Of a DNA stretch of 64,000 nt, positions 1 through 11,715 are shown in pieces. Position 1 is the stretch's first letter, and each line of letters begins with the position of its first letter. This DNA comes from Begonia masoniana (Eukaryota > Streptophyta > Magnoliopsida > Cucurbitales > Begoniaceae): positions 26,000,383 through 26,064,382 of the forward strand of contig CM039502.1 of NCBI GenBank assembly GCA_022432975.1. Direction: 5' to 3'. Below the pieces are notes generated by a model, which was not told the DNA's origin, did not search any database, and worked only from the letters and a program-made list of their open reading frames with translations. Position numbers and translations under genes: made by a program.

Positions 1-1124
1 TAGGCAACTAGTTTCTCATGGCTATTTTGTGAAGAATTCTGTATTTCACAGTCAGTTGTGAAGCCGAAAAGTCCTTTCCATGGGGCCAGATACGTCTGAC
101 ACCTCTGGTGATATCGGCTATAATTTTGTTGTAATCAGGAATAAATTATTTAGAATCAAGCTCATGGGTGCACAGATACGCATTAATAACAGTAGGAGAA
201 AACTTAAACATATGTCCCCTGACATATACTTGATCAAAATTTGGATGAGTAGAATTTTTTACATCGGAATCCAGATTGCAATAGAACTCTTTAATTACTT
301 TCCAAACAAATGGTTTTATATCTCTAAAAGCTTTTCGCAGACCTAGACTCATAAGATGATATATAATTGCCTCTCATTGAGAAAAATCTCCTTCATGAAT
401 ATTTCTTTCTGGCCATATATTCCTTTTTGAAAAGTTTTTCCAACGGCTAGCATGAAACTTGGATTTAAAATCCTCAACAGGAAGTTGATCAGAGGACTTA
501 CTTGCTTTAATGCTTGACTCCCCCTGTGTTGTTGATTTGGAGCGCGTAGAACATCTTGGTGTTGGACTTTTGTTTGAATTCTTTCTTTTGGACTTAGGGG
601 ATTTGGTGGAACTTGTCTTTGGAGTCTTGACTACAACAGTCTTTGGAGTCTTGGGAACACAAGGCTTTGGGGATGCTTTATTGGAATTCGACTGAATGTC
701 CTTGGTTGATTTTTTTAATGAGGCCTCTACAATTTCATCCTCATCATCAGTATCGATTTCGATAACTTCTTCTTGGGTCCAAGAATCATCATAAGAAATT
801 TCCTTTTCAGTTCTTGCCCTCTTTCCTTTTGACACTCGAGTGATTCTGGACCTATCAGGAGCCTTATGACGCATGACACTCGTTTTAAATTGATCGTCAC
901 TCGATTGTTGAAATTTTCTTTTTATGCCAGAAGAGTCTACTTGATGAATAGGAATGACATCCTCTATAATTTTTGAAGACTCCCCTTTGAAATCAGAAGG
1001 ATTTGACGATGGTGACGGTGACGATTATACGACAATCACCGTCTCTGAACTCGATAAATTGTGTGTGACAGGCTTTGGGACATTGCTTGTAGAGTAATCT
1101 TCAGAAACTTCTTCAAGGATGACC
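1..1124 (-). pseudogene. Sirevirus env-like ORF (plant transposon protein domain), partial
   Basis: It starts about 520 nt downstream of RNase H with an ATG near 1124 and stays in one frame to the left edge. That frame is cut by stops near 1020, at 374, at 146 and again near position 10. The N-terminal half is Ser/Lys/Pro-rich with an acidic patch (D-T-D-D-E-D-E) and basic nuclear-type stretches. The C-terminal half carries the conserved signature of the domain found in env-like ORFs of Sireviruses: E-F-Y-x-N-L, V-R-G, F-S-P-x-x-I-N-x-Y-L and L-T-V-K-Y. Its biological role is unproven. I see no clear signal peptide or membrane segment, so true envelope function is not supported here. Confidence 0.7.
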
Positions 1125-1647
1125 ATGGTCAAGAGAACCACGAGAAAGCCCTAAATTTTTGAATGAAGAAGAAGGAGAAGAGTAATCTGAAACCCTTCAA
1201 TTTGAATTTTAAATTTTGTCAATCATATCTCATAAAGATTCTTCAAATCCCAAGATTATAAAAATCTCCATTTTACAGATAATTTTCAGAAAATAAATTC
1301 AAAAATCCTCATAATTTCCATAAATCCCACTATATACTCAATTTCTCATGAATACTTGAAAATAAATCCAGATCACTGTAAGATAAGATGGGAAATAATT
1401 GAATAATATAATGATGCTCAAATCTTCATCGAATATTGACTTCCAATTTTTATAATGATAGCGAAATTTCTCATGTCACACACAGTGTTGTTCCTTAGAG
1501 ACATATAACAACATAGTAACTAGAATGATCACTTTCTACAGAGGATGAGTAAAACACAGTAGATTGCCTAAAAATAAAATTGTAGAAAAAAAAAAACAAA
1601 CGCCTGAAGCAAGTGGCGATTTTTTTTTAATGAAAGCAATGTACAAC
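1125..1647 (-). other. Spacer between Sirevirus pol and env-like ORF
   Basis: No ORF of note. It is AT-rich with an A/T homopolymer region around 1588-1630. Sireviruses usually carry purine tracts between pol and the env-like ORF; I see only weak candidates. Confidence 0.5.
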
Positions 1648-4600
1648 TTACATAACACAGAGGCCTAAGGCAGACCTCAGCTCTTCAAACCTTACACCAT
1701 CCCACGCCGTGGTGAAAATATCGGCAACTTGTTTTTCAGTCAATATATGCTCCAAAGTAATAATTTTGTCATTCACAAGAGATCGAATAAAGTGATGTCG
1801 GATATCAATATACTTGGTCCTAAAATGCTGAAGTAGATTCTTGGAAATATTGATAGCGCTCAATTTGTCGCAATAGTGTCATGACATCCTGTGTGTCACC
1901 GTAGTCTTTCATCATTTGTTTCATCCAAAGAAACTGAGTACAGCTGCTAGCTGCTGTAATATATTCTGCCTCAGCAGTAGACAGAGAAATAAAGTTTTGT
2001 TTCTTACTGAACCATTATACCAAGTTGTGTCCCACATAAAAACATCCACCATAAGTGCTTTTTCGATCATCAGAACTACCGGCCCAGTCAGCATCACAAT
2101 ATTTAGAATCCTCTTTACTAACACTAGGTGTGACTTCCGTAGATTTGCGAAATCGAGCGTATAAACCCACTCTATAACAAATATTCGGTCGGCTAGAAGT
2201 TAGATATAGGAAATTTTCAATCATACTTCTATATAAATGCGGATCAACAACAATTCCCTTTTCATCTTTAAAAAGTTTCTCATTTGTTCCAATCGGTGTT
2301 CTACTATGTTGTGCATTTTCCAACTTAAACCTTTTCAATAAATTCTTGGCAGATTTGGTTTGAGAAATGAAGATACCATTCTTTTCTTGTTGAATTTGGA
2401 GTCCAAAAAAAAAAATTGAGTTCTCCTACCATACTCATCTCGAATTCTCCAGTCATTTGAGCTATAACTTCATCCACCATCACCTGTGACACTGAGTCAA
2501 ACACTATGTCATCAACATAAATTTGAGCTAGTAAAAACTAATCTTTGTCACGGTGAACGAAAATGGTTTTATCTACTCCCGCTCACTCATATCCCTTGGT
2601 TAATAAATATTGCGTGAGTCGTTCATACCACACACGAGGGGGTTGTGTAAGCCCATATAACGCCTTCTTCAATTTATATACATACTTCGAATGATGAGGG
2701 GCTTCAAAACCCTTTGGTTGAGCAACATATACTTTCTCATTGAGAAAATCGTTCAAAAATGCACTATTCACATCCATTTGATACAACTTGAATCGCATAA
2801 CACAAGCAATAGCCAATAAAAGATGAATGGATTGAAGACGAGCAACCAGTGCAAATGTTTCATCAAAATCAATTCTTTCAATTTGTAAGTACCCTTAAGC
2901 AACTAACCGAGCTTTGTTACGAGTGATGTTTCCATGCTCATCGCTCTTGTTCTTGTATATCCACTTAGTACCAATGATATTCACATCGGGAGGACACGAT
3001 ACTAAGTCTCAAACTTGATTTCAGGTGAATTAACCGAGTTCTTATTGCATAGCTCCTATCCAGTATTCATCTGACAATGCTTCTTTCACATTTTTGGGCT
3101 CGATAGTTGACTTAAAATAGGCCATTTTAATCATTTCACGATAATTCACTCTCGGCTTGTCTCTGGTTCCTATACCATCATTCAAACCTCCAATAACCTC
3201 ATATGCAGGATGATTCTTCTGAACACGTGTGGATGGTTGCCTGTTGTCTGAGGTAGTCACCTCCACTTCATCAATTGTCTCAGTCTGATCTGTGGCATCG
3301 CCTGAGACACCATCTCTGACACCTATTGGAACACTAGTGCCTTCATTATTTGAAATCTGGTTTACATCTTCTTTTGAATTATATGTTGTTTCCAGAGAGT
3401 CGTGTACTTGAATATTTGCAGATTCTATGTCAGTTCGAGTTCTTTTGTTGTAAACACGATAAGCACGACTATTTGTAGCATAACCGAGAAAGATAGCTTC
3501 ATCACTCTTGGGATCAAGTTTTCCCCTGTGTTCCCTGTCATTCAACACATAGCAAATACTACCAAACAGATTAAAATAATTAAGATTCGGAGTCTTACCT
3601 TTCCATATCTCATAGGGTGTCATAGAAGCTTTTCCTCAGAGATCCACCTGATTTATGGTATAACAAGTAGTGTTCATAGTTTTAGCCTAAAATTTTTTAG
3701 AAACATCCCTTTCGTGTAACATTACGCGAGTCATCTCTGCCAATGTATGATTCTTTCTTTCAACGATTCCATTTTGCTGAGGAGTCTTAGGTGCCGAGAA
3801 TTCGTGAGCAATCCCTAGTTGTTTACAGAAATCTGACAATTCAGAATTTTCAAACTCTCTCTCATGGTTACTGCGTATGCGAATAATCTTCATGATAACG
3901 CAATCTTTTTCACGTTGGAGTCCGAGTACACATTGATTTGAAAACTTTGAAAGTGTCAGAACTTTTCTCTAAGAAACTCCACCCATGTGTAGCGTGAGAA
4001 ATCATCAACAGTAACAAAGACATACCGTTTTCCTCCAATACTTTCAACAGGTATTGGGCCGATTAGATCCATGTGAAGCAATTCAAGCACATGGGTAGTT
4101 GTAGATGTCTATGACATCGAGTGTGACAACTTGGTTTGCTTTTTAATTTGACATGGTCCACATATTTTGTCTTCATCAAACTTTAATATGGGAATTCCTC
4201 GGACAACACCTTTTGAAACAATCTTCTCCAGCATTCTGAAAATTACATGTCCTAACTTTCTATGTCATAGAATAGTGTTTTTCATACTCAATCGAAAACA
4301 AGTAGATGAGGAAGAAATAAGATAGTAATTGTCTGAAGATCTAACTCCTTCTATAACACACTTGTTGTCTTGATCGGACACCACACATTTTTCACGTGTG
4401 AATTGCACATTCAGATCATGATCGCACAGCTGACTAATTGTGATGACCTGAATGTGTATGTATGAGCACGACTGCGGGGCAAACCTTGGGACCTAAGCCG
4501 AGTGTAGGCAAATCTCAGAGTCGAGTATAGACAAATCTCGGGTCATAAAAATGGGGTCGTCACAATCCCATAGTGCTTGGAAGGTATATGGAAATGAAAT

Positions 4601-4650
4601 ATATGTAAGGAAACCCTCCCAAGATAGTAAGACGCGTTTTGTAGCACAAT

Positions 4651-4737
4651 TGCACTGGATCCCATTAGAACTCCGAAGTTAAAAGTGCTCTGTTGAGAGT
4701 AGTACCATGTTGGGTGACCGATTTGGAAGTTCTTGCC
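4651..4737 (+). promoter_or_regulatory. 5S rRNA-derived block, C1 left LTR
   Basis: Matches the plant 5S rRNA core from the G-G-A-T-C-C-C-A-T segment through the box C-like GGGTGACC and downstream GGAAGT. The internal Pol III control region is recognisable (AAGTTAAAAGTGCT for box A). It diverges at several positions from a functional 5S gene and lacks the 5S ends. Confidence 0.85.
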
Positions 4738-5113
4738 AAACAAATCTGTGAGGGGAGGATATTGAGCTACGACCCAATTCCTAGAACGGACAATATCCTA
4801 CTGCAAAAAATGGGTCGTTATAAATGGTATTAGAGCCTGTACCCAACTAAAAATGTGGCCAACGAGAACGTTGGGCTCCCGAGGGGAGTGGGTAATTGTG
4901 ATGACCTGAATGTGTACGTATGAGCACGACTATAGAGCAAACCTCGTGTTGCAAGGCAAACCTCGGGACCTAAGCCGACTGTAGACAAATCCCAGACTCA
5001 AGTATAGGCAAATCCTGGGTCGTAAAAAGGGGGTCGTCACAATCTCACATCGCTTGGGAAGGTATATGAAAATGAAATATATGTATGGAATAAGACGCGT
5101 TTTGTAGCATAAT

Positions 5114-5200
5114 TGCAACAGATCCCATAAGAACGCCAAAGTTAAAAGTGCACCGTTGAGAGCAGTACCATGTTGGGTGACCGATTGGGAAGTCCTCGCC
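5114..5200 (+). promoter_or_regulatory. 5S rRNA-derived block, C1 right LTR
   Basis: Second copy of the 5S-like block. Box C reads TGGGTGACCGATTGGGAAG, close to the plant 5S internal promoter. It differs from the left copy at several sites, consistent with an old insertion. Confidence 0.85.
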
Positions 5201-5560
5201 AAACAAATCCGTGAGGGGAGGATATTGGGTTACGACTCAATACCCAGAGCGGACAATATCTTACTGAGAAAAATTGGTCGTTATACTAATACTGATTAGA
5301 TTGGATTTCAGACCATCCACCAGAAGAACATTACTCAACTTTGGTAGACCAGGAACATTTAGCATTCCTCTTCCAATGACATGAGTTGAGTCACCGTCGC
5401 CGAATGTTACTTTTCCCACACATTCGGGTATGATGTCCTTCAAATATTTCTCTTCACCTGTCATGTGCCTAGAACACCTGCTATCAAAATACCATGCATT
5501 CGTTGCGATTGCCTTTAGTAAAAGACGTGTAACATTACACTTAAATTTGATTTTTTTCAC

Positions 5561-7260
5561 CTATTTTTTATAAGAAAATCTGTAAGAAAAAATATTTCTA
5601 ACAGTATCTAGTCTTAGGTCAGCAAGATAGGTGAAGCATATAGGGCAAATATGACCACGACGATTGCAATAATGACACACATAAACAAATTTGTTACCTT
5701 TATTGCTGGAAACATGATAGGAGTCACAAGAATTTGATTTTCTGTCTGTTCTTGGAGTTTTTTTCGCAACTTGCTTCCTCTTGTAATCAAATTCTATTGT
5801 TGACACTGGCTGTGACGCCGAGCTTTCCCTTACGAATTCCAGTATAGAGCAATTTTTCTTCACTGCTACAGTTTGTGAAATTGAGCTTTCTCCTTTGAAC
5901 CCCAGTCAAGACCGATTGACACTTGATTTGCTGATGTTTAAAATATCATCCAGTTTAGAAGAACCTGAATTTAACATTTTGACATTTTTCTTTATGAGAC
6001 TTATTCATTGGTCAGAACATTAACTTGATCTTGACTCGTTCTCTGTTTTGTTTCCAAATCAGTAATAACATTTTGAAGATTGTTCTTCTCATCTCTCAAA
6101 TCTCTAATCTGAATGTGTAGATGCTGATTTACTTTAACAAGTTCAATCCATTTCTCATGAAGAAACTTGTATTCTCTAATAAGGTCTTCTTCTATGACTA
6201 CTTCTTCATCTTCATCACTACTAGTGGATAAGCTGTCTATGACACCGTGTATAACACTATCATTCTCTTTATGTTCTGTCTTAACAGCAAATGTCACATG
6301 GTTGCTTTGAAATTCGTCTTTCTTCTCTGACTCATCCTCACTCTAAGTCGCGTTCAGAGAGTTCTTCTTTTTCTTCAAAGTATTACTACATTCTGCTTGT
6401 ATATGCCCAAAACCTTCACACTCTCTGCAATGAATGTCTTTGTTCTTGAATGGTTGATCAGACACATGAGTTTCTTCCATGTGCTTCTTGTTGCTTGAAG
6501 AACCATTTTTGAAGTTAGTAACCTTGTGCTTAACACCACGAGTATTTCTTCCAAATCTTTTCATAACTCTGCTAAACTTTTTTTATAGCAGGGCTAGAGA
6601 TTCCTCCAAATCATCTTCATTGTGTTCGTTGAAGTTCTGTATCTCAGTTTTTAGAGCCACTCCTTTTGCCTTCTTTGTTTCTGTGTCTCCTCCAACATTC
6701 ATCTCGAATGTTTTAAGAGATCCCATCAATTCTTCTAGCTTCATTTTAGAGACATCTTTGACTTCTTCTATAGCAGTGACTGTATAAGCAAATCGTTATA
6801 GCAAAGACCGTAGAGTTTTTCTTACTAGTTTTTCTTCAGAAAACGTCTCACCGAGAGCAAACGCTTCATTTGCTATGTCACATAGTATGACATTAAATTC
6901 ATCAATACTCTCGTCTTCATGCATATTCAGATTTTCAAATCTAGTAGTTAGCATTTGCATCTTGGACAGCTTTACAGTTGATATTTCTTCATAGGATCAA
7001 CGCCATTGAAGATAGCATTGAGAGCCTTTGAATTACTGTTTGCCAAAGCATCTTCATTTACTGACTAATTTTCTTTAGACTTAGGAGATGTGACACATTC
7101 TGCATCAGTATCCATAGGATGATTTCATCTTGTCAAAATAGATCTGCAGCCTTTCACATCAATAGCTTTAATGAATGCTTTCATCCTCGCCTTCCAATAA
7201 CCATAGTTACTTCCATCCAATAGAGGTAGACGCATTGTCTAGCCTTCTTCCTTCATAGAG
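5561..7260 (-). pseudogene. Sirevirus gag, degenerate
   Basis: Starts near 7250 shortly after the PBS. An N-terminal stretch with the L-D-G-x-N-Y-x-x-W motif (about 7220-7160) is the conserved start of Sirevirus/Tnt1-type gag. A CCHC knuckle (C-x2-C-x4-H-x4-C) lies at about 6390-6440 after a basic linker. An acidic then coiled-coil-like stretch rich in L/E/K/Q follows (6001-6297), and a second Cys-His box (C-H-Y-C-N-R-R-G-H) lies at about 5640-5690. Several in-frame stops and a shift separate these pieces. Gag would form the cytoplasmic particle packaging element RNA. Confidence 0.75.
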
Positions 7261-7317
7261 TCAATCGCACACGAACTATGATCTTGTCCCGCGGATCCCC
7301 TTAAGAAACAGAAATGA

Positions 7318-7331
7318 CCCGCTCTGATACC
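7318..7331 (-). other. Primer-binding site of the Sirevirus
   Basis: Minus strand reads GGTATCAGAGCGGG a few bases inside the LTR end. This is the common plant retrotransposon PBS complementary to the initiator-Met tRNA 3' end. Confidence 0.75.
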
Positions 7332-7334
7332 TAT

Positions 7335-8548
7335 TGAAAGATCAAGATTAGTTACGCGATGTCACACAGAGTGTTTTGTGTAACACTGCTAATTAATGCA
7401 ATGATGGACAATTATAAAAATGCAGAAAATAAAGAGACAGGGGGTTGCTAACGAAGTTCAGCAATTTTCCTACATCTGCGGGGCCACGCCCAGTTATAAA
7501 AATATTTCACGAGTTTACAAAGTTACAAGACAAACGGACTTAAACAAATAAAGATTCCGTCTTATCTTCGTCGCCGCCACTTCCTAACTTTCTGATGAAA
7601 CTGTTTTTGCGAGCTCCCCTTGACTTGATATCGATCCCTCCCGAGATCTAAATGCAACAAGATCCCCTTGTTGTTAATGACTCCTCCCAAAATCTGTGTA
7701 TGACAAGATCCCCTTGCCCACGATCAGAATGACAAGTTCCCCTTGTTGATAAACAGAACTCCTCCCGAGTTTTAATGCAACCTTCTCCCAAGACTGAGCT
7801 TCAATGAAGAATAAAGAAGATTGCTTCCTATGACACAATCTGTAACACTAGGTCGTTGTCTTCGGACGCAATAAATCAACACACTCGAATAATCGATGAA
7901 TTCCAAAGCATAACCAGAGTGTATAAAATAATCATTCAATAACTTAATGATCAATCACAAACCCATACGCAGAAGCGTGAGGCAGAGAAAGAACGGCGAT
8001 GGCTTGCCAATCAAGAAATCTCTTTCCCAGAATAGTGAAAAATCCGTGTGCGCTTGCTTAGGAACGAAAGCTTAAATATGATTGGTAACTGCCTTATCTG
8101 AGGTTTAATTCAAATACCAAATCAAAATTTAAGGCCGTAGAGAATAAGGAAACCAAATCTCACTAAATCGGTTGAGAGACACCTTATGTGATATTTTAGG
8201 AAAGTACCGCCAACTACTTGGATATAGATATCAGGAGACTTAGGAAAGTATCCCATAATTAATGTTATATCAAGACTTGATATAATCCATCAAATATCTT
8301 TCAAATCGGCCTTCCAAAACAAAGTTTTCCAAAAAGCTAAAGCCTCTAGATTTTCAACTACTTTCCTTGATCCTCAAGTTTTCATATTTTAACTTTCACC
8401 AATATCTTCTTGATTTTCAATATCCATCCATTCAATAATTTGAATAGATTATTTCTTGATTTTCAAGAAACAAAATACCAACTTTGAAATCAATAGAATA
8501 AAATATTATTTTCATAAATATTTATTTGCCAAAAAATTAATGCCAACA
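7335..8548 (-). repeat. 5' LTR of the Sirevirus
   Basis: On the minus strand it opens TGTTGGCATTA and closes CTTGATCTTTCA, directly followed by a tRNA-type PBS. Length is 1214 bp, usual for Sireviruses. The 3' partner is outside the window, so LTR divergence and the TSD cannot be checked. The base after the outer edge begins TATTT, the expected site of the TSD. No convincing gene lies inside. Confidence 0.8.
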
Positions 8549-8578
8549 TATTTGCATTTACAGTGTCAATATGGAGAT

Positions 8579-8843
8579 TGTTAAAGTTTGGTGTGACCCA
8601 AATTCTAGTTGGGTCAGGCCGGGCCCGTATATCAATATTAGAATTTTATGTTTTCTCTATATATTGATACTTGAGTCGTAAAAATCAATTGTATCTTGAT
8701 TTCCTATAGTAAATTTCTCATCTTCCGTGATTTTTCTTATTTAGAATTGTTCAGGTAAATCCTGATGTTCTTATGTTTCTGCATTTATTTATTTTTTCCA
8801 AATTATTATTGTTCTATTCTCAACACTAGCCATGTAACCAACA
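8579..8843 (+). repeat. Possible copia 3' LTR remnant
   Basis: A purine-rich stretch (ATATGGAGAT) is followed by TGTTAAAGTTTGGTG, the usual PPT-LTR junction of small copia elements. A TATATATTGA box lies about 80 bp in, and the sequence could end at ACA near 8825 or 8843. No upstream internal region is present because the Sirevirus LTR abuts it. The right border is uncertain. Confidence 0.45.
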
Positions 8844-9380
8844 ATTCTACAGTTCGATTTTCACTACCAACTGTCAAGTATGCTCATGGAAAATTTCTTA
8901 ATGTCGAGGCTAGTGGTAAATACTTGCATACCAACAGCAAGTGTGGTGTTAAAGGAAAAAACTATATTTTTTAGTCAATTGATCGTGTCATCTTTGAAAC
9001 AGTTCTTCGCACGGAAGTTTCCAAGGATATTTGAGATTTCAATTAGAAAATGTTGTAACTGCCAGAATTGAATTATGAAAGATTTATGGAGTCAATTTCT
9101 TTCCCATCTTTCTTTTTAATTTCCTCGATGTTGTTATAAATCAGAGAAGGATTTTTTTTTCCTTCTCTGTTAAAAAGCATCATCTTCAACCTCCCTCGCC
9201 ATCTCTTATGCATGGATAGTATGCATGGAAAGTTTATGTAATAACTTTTTTTTTCCTTCTTTGTTAAAAAGCATAACAGTCATGTTCAGCCTCCCTCACC
9301 ATTTTCAACCAAAGATAATAAACTTTGAACTTCATCTAATGAAAGCTGATAATATATCTTTAATTCTTTGAATGAGCAAA
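8844..9380. other. AT-rich sequence without a recognisable gene
   Basis: Short open frames (for example 8880-9071) show no family signature. Apart from the inverted repeat copy I recognise nothing here. Confidence 0.5.
9040..9181 (+). repeat. Dispersed repeat, left inverted copy
   Basis: About 140 bp that reappears as a reverse complement near 19694-19836 at roughly 90% identity by eye (shared core ATTTATGGAGTCAATTTC, then a C/T-rich tail). The two copies bracket element B in opposite orientation. Origin unknown. Confidence 0.7.
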
Positions 9381-9385
9381 CAACA

Positions 9386-10437
9386 TGACATGATTCCACC
9401 TGCATGGGGGTCGTGTATCTACCCATAACAGCAAGTTAGAAAAACAAGAACTCAGCTAGGCCGAGAATACCTCAAAAACCAGCAATGATTTGACTGACCA
9501 ATGAAATCCAAATGCAACGAAATTTTAAGAGGTTCTTAATGTATGAGTGTAGAATGATTCCTTAAATTTTCAGGTTTAGATGATGAGAAAATAAAAAGTT
9601 ATGCAAAGAATACCAGATGTTGTTTGATGAGCAATGTTTGGTAAGCTCTCGGCATAACACTCTTTCAAGAAAGATGGCAGCAAATGGAACAGGTTAATGG
9701 CCACTTTCTTCGTGTATCATACTCTGTAAAGAGAGGGAAGAAGAGTGGAACAATGGCTATTCAAGCAACCTTGGGCTTGAAAGCTCAAAGGAGATAGAAC
9801 TTCTTCTCGGTTCTTGACCAAACCGAGCTTACCGTTCACCAATATTCATGGCTCGGCTTCAGCAAAAAAAACTAGGTTATTCTCATTCATTCAACCATTA
9901 CAAGCACCAATAACCATGCATTTATAGACCTAGGGTGGCTGGTTGTTTGGGTTGGTCTTGGGCAGCCAAATAAGGCCCAAAAGTTGGTCTTTCTTAGTTT
10001 TGCGCAAAACCGTAGCAACTCCTTTGCTTGGCCCATTTGTTGCTTCAAACAACTTCCAACCACCATCTATCTTAACATACATCTAATCCTAATGTCTAAG
10101 GATGCATGCAACTATAAAACATTACATGAAGGCCAATGTTTGCCCACAAAATACAAGGCTAAAAGTTTGCCCAAAACAAAACAAGAAAAATAGGTGTTTA
10201 GTTACAATTTAATTCTGGGGGAGACAAATCCCTTCTTCAAGTGCTATCCTCTTTGGTTCCCACGATAGCATGTGCAAGGGCTGATCCATGTCCTTTGTTC
10301 TCGGCTCCCAATCCAAGTCCTTGAAGAGGTCTTCGAAGTCATCAATACCTGCAAAAGAATTGAGTTTGTTAGTGAAAAGGTTTGATAAAGCTTGTGCCTT
10401 GGTTTGTGATCGAGTGATGGCTCTCTGGGGCACGTCA
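9386..10437 (-). repeat. 3' LTR of element B
   Basis: On the minus strand it starts TGACGTGCCCC right after the PPT and ends ATCATGTCA. The pol frame extends into it as far as 10209. Its U3 shares blocks with the LTR of element F (a conserved TATGCATG/GATGCATG and GGCCA-TGTTTGCC region), which suggests a common LTR family. Confidence 0.9.
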
Positions 10438-11430
10438 TCCTCCCCAGGTGATTGAGGATTTGACCTCAAATCCTTTAACGGGGTCTCCTCGATGTCATCA
10501 TCGTCACCTTTGTATGGAGAGAGATCTTGGACATTAAAGGTGGTTGAAATTCCATAGTATCCAGGCAGCTCAATCTTATAAGCGTTATAGTTGATCTTTT
10601 CTAACACCTTGAATGGTTCTTCGGCTCTAGGCATTAATTTAGATCTTCTCTTGGCATGAAACCTTTCTTTTCTCAAGTGTAACCAAACTAAGTTTCCTTC
10701 ATTAAATATAACTTCGCGGCGTCATTGTTGGCATGTTTGGCGACCCTTTCATTGGTCTTTTTGATAACTATGCGTGCAGTCTCGTGTAATTTTTTAACTC
10801 ATTCAGCCTTATCCGCTCCTAATGGATTAGCTAAGTCTTTTAAGGGTAGGGGAACAAGGTCTAGCAGTGTATATGGATTAAACCCATAGGCAACCTCAAA
10901 AGGCGATTGCTGAGTAGTGGAATGAAGGGTGTAGTTATAGGCAAACTCCAAACCTAGAAGTACTATATCCCAGTTAGATAGTTTCTTACCTACAACACTG
11001 CGTAAGAGGGTACCTAGGGTCTTGTTGACAACTTCCGTTTGACCATTGGTTTAGGGATGAAAGGAAGTGCTGAAGCACAATCTAGTCCCCAACCTTTTCC
11101 ACAAAGTGGTCCAAAAGGTGCTAAAAAATTTAGTGTCCCTATCTGATACTATGCAATGCGGAATACCATGTAGGTGAACGACTTCTTTAAAGTATAGGTC
11201 AGCTATTAAGGTAGAATCATCAGTCTTGGCACAAGGGATAGAATGTGCCATCTTGGAGAATCGATCTACCACTACCATGATCGAGTCCTTACTTCGTGCA
11301 GTTCGTGATAATCCTAAAACAAAGTCCATACTAACCTCCACCCAAGGGTGTGATGAAACGGGTAAAGGCATGTATAAGCCTTGAGGAAGAACCTTACCCT
11401 TAGCCTTCTTGCAAATCACGCACGTCTACA
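10209..11430 (-). pseudogene. Element B integrase and C-terminal tail reading into the LTR
   Basis: The integrase core shows [15 protein letters not shown] (11051-11419) and, after a stop, T-N-G-Q-T-E. The C-terminal half (10209-10676) has K-L-M-P-R-A, N-A-Y-K-I-E-L-P-G and F-N-V-Q-D-L-S-P, then an acidic segment and S-P-G-E-D-D-V-P spanning the PPT. The last 76 or so codons are encoded by the 3' LTR. In CRM elements this extension carries a CR-type motif linked to centromere targeting; whether this tail does so is inference. Confidence 0.8.
10438..10448 (-). other. Polypurine tract of element B
   Basis: Minus strand CCTGGGGAGGA immediately before the 3' LTR. It is also coding: the frame across it reads S-P-G-E-D-D-V-P. 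Confidence 0.75.
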
Positions 11431-11715
11431 CCATGCGGATGCACATCCTTCATCATGTGGGGCCAATAGAAGTGTTCCTTAAGTGTGTCTAAGGTCTTTT
11501 TCTCTCAAAAGTGACTTACTAGGCCTCCACAATAAGCTTCTTTTACAAGGCTTCATCTTAAACTTCCTTGAGGAATGCACAATTTTTCCTCTTTGACTAA
11601 ATAGCCATCCATGAGGCGATATTCTCCTTCGGCCTTGTCCATGCATTTGATGTAGATAGGTCCAAAGTCTGGGTCGGTTTCATAGTTCTCTTTAATCCAC
11701 TCGAAACCAAAAAAC

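Larger units (their letters stand above)
4439..5285 (+). mobile_element. Cassandra TRIM C1 (5S-carrying LTRs)
   Basis: Two direct LTRs (4439-4822 and 4897-5285, about 384 and 389 bp) flank only 74 bp that hold a PBS (TGGTATTAGAGCC, one change from the Met-tRNA type) and a purine tract (GAGGGGAGTGGG). The ends are TG and TA (last base pair mutated from CA). The TSD CTAAT is perfect at 4434-4438 and 5286-5290. Each LTR contains a block clearly derived from 5S rRNA, the hallmark of Cassandra terminal-repeat retrotransposons in miniature. It has no coding capacity and must be mobilised in trans. It sits in the pol of the Sirevirus. Confidence 0.95.
1648..5560 (-). pseudogene. Sirevirus pol (protease, integrase, RT, RNase H), broken
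   Basis: In order on the minus strand: the aspartic protease/GAG-pre-integrase segment with the W-Y-F-D-S-x-C-S-R-H-M-T-G motif (5261-5560); the C1 Cassandra insertion; an H-R-K-L-G-H plus C-x2-C zinc-binding segment (about 4140-4290); the integrase core with M-D-L-I-G-P, then a catalytic Asp position reading R-S-N-H instead of the usual S-D-H-G, and Q-N-G-I-V-E-R (3687-4090); RT with Q-M-D-V-N-S-A-F-L (about 2760) and an intact Y-V-D-D at 2508-2519; RNase H with C-D-A-D-W-A-G and the V-A-D-I-F-T-T tail ending at 1648. Stops, frame changes, the lost integrase Asp and C1 all argue against function. Confidence 0.88.
1..8548 (-). mobile_element. Ty1/copia Sirevirus-like retrotransposon, 5' part
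   Basis: Read on the minus strand the order is 5' LTR, PBS, gag, protease, integrase, RT, RNase H, then an env-like ORF; the 3' end lies beyond the left edge. Integrase before RT makes it Ty1/copia. The gag Cys-His box (C-R-E-C-E-G-x-G-H-x4-C), a second Cys-His box before protease and an extra ORF after RNase H are typical of the Sirevirus (SIRE/Maximus) lineage. Every coding segment has stops or shifts and a Cassandra element interrupts pol, so this copy is dead. Lineage is from motif recognition only. Confidence 0.88.

Noticed and set aside
9984..10193. Open frame in the B LTR plus strand, repeated at 18524-18733
   Set aside because: It is antisense LTR sequence present in both LTR copies and has no motif.
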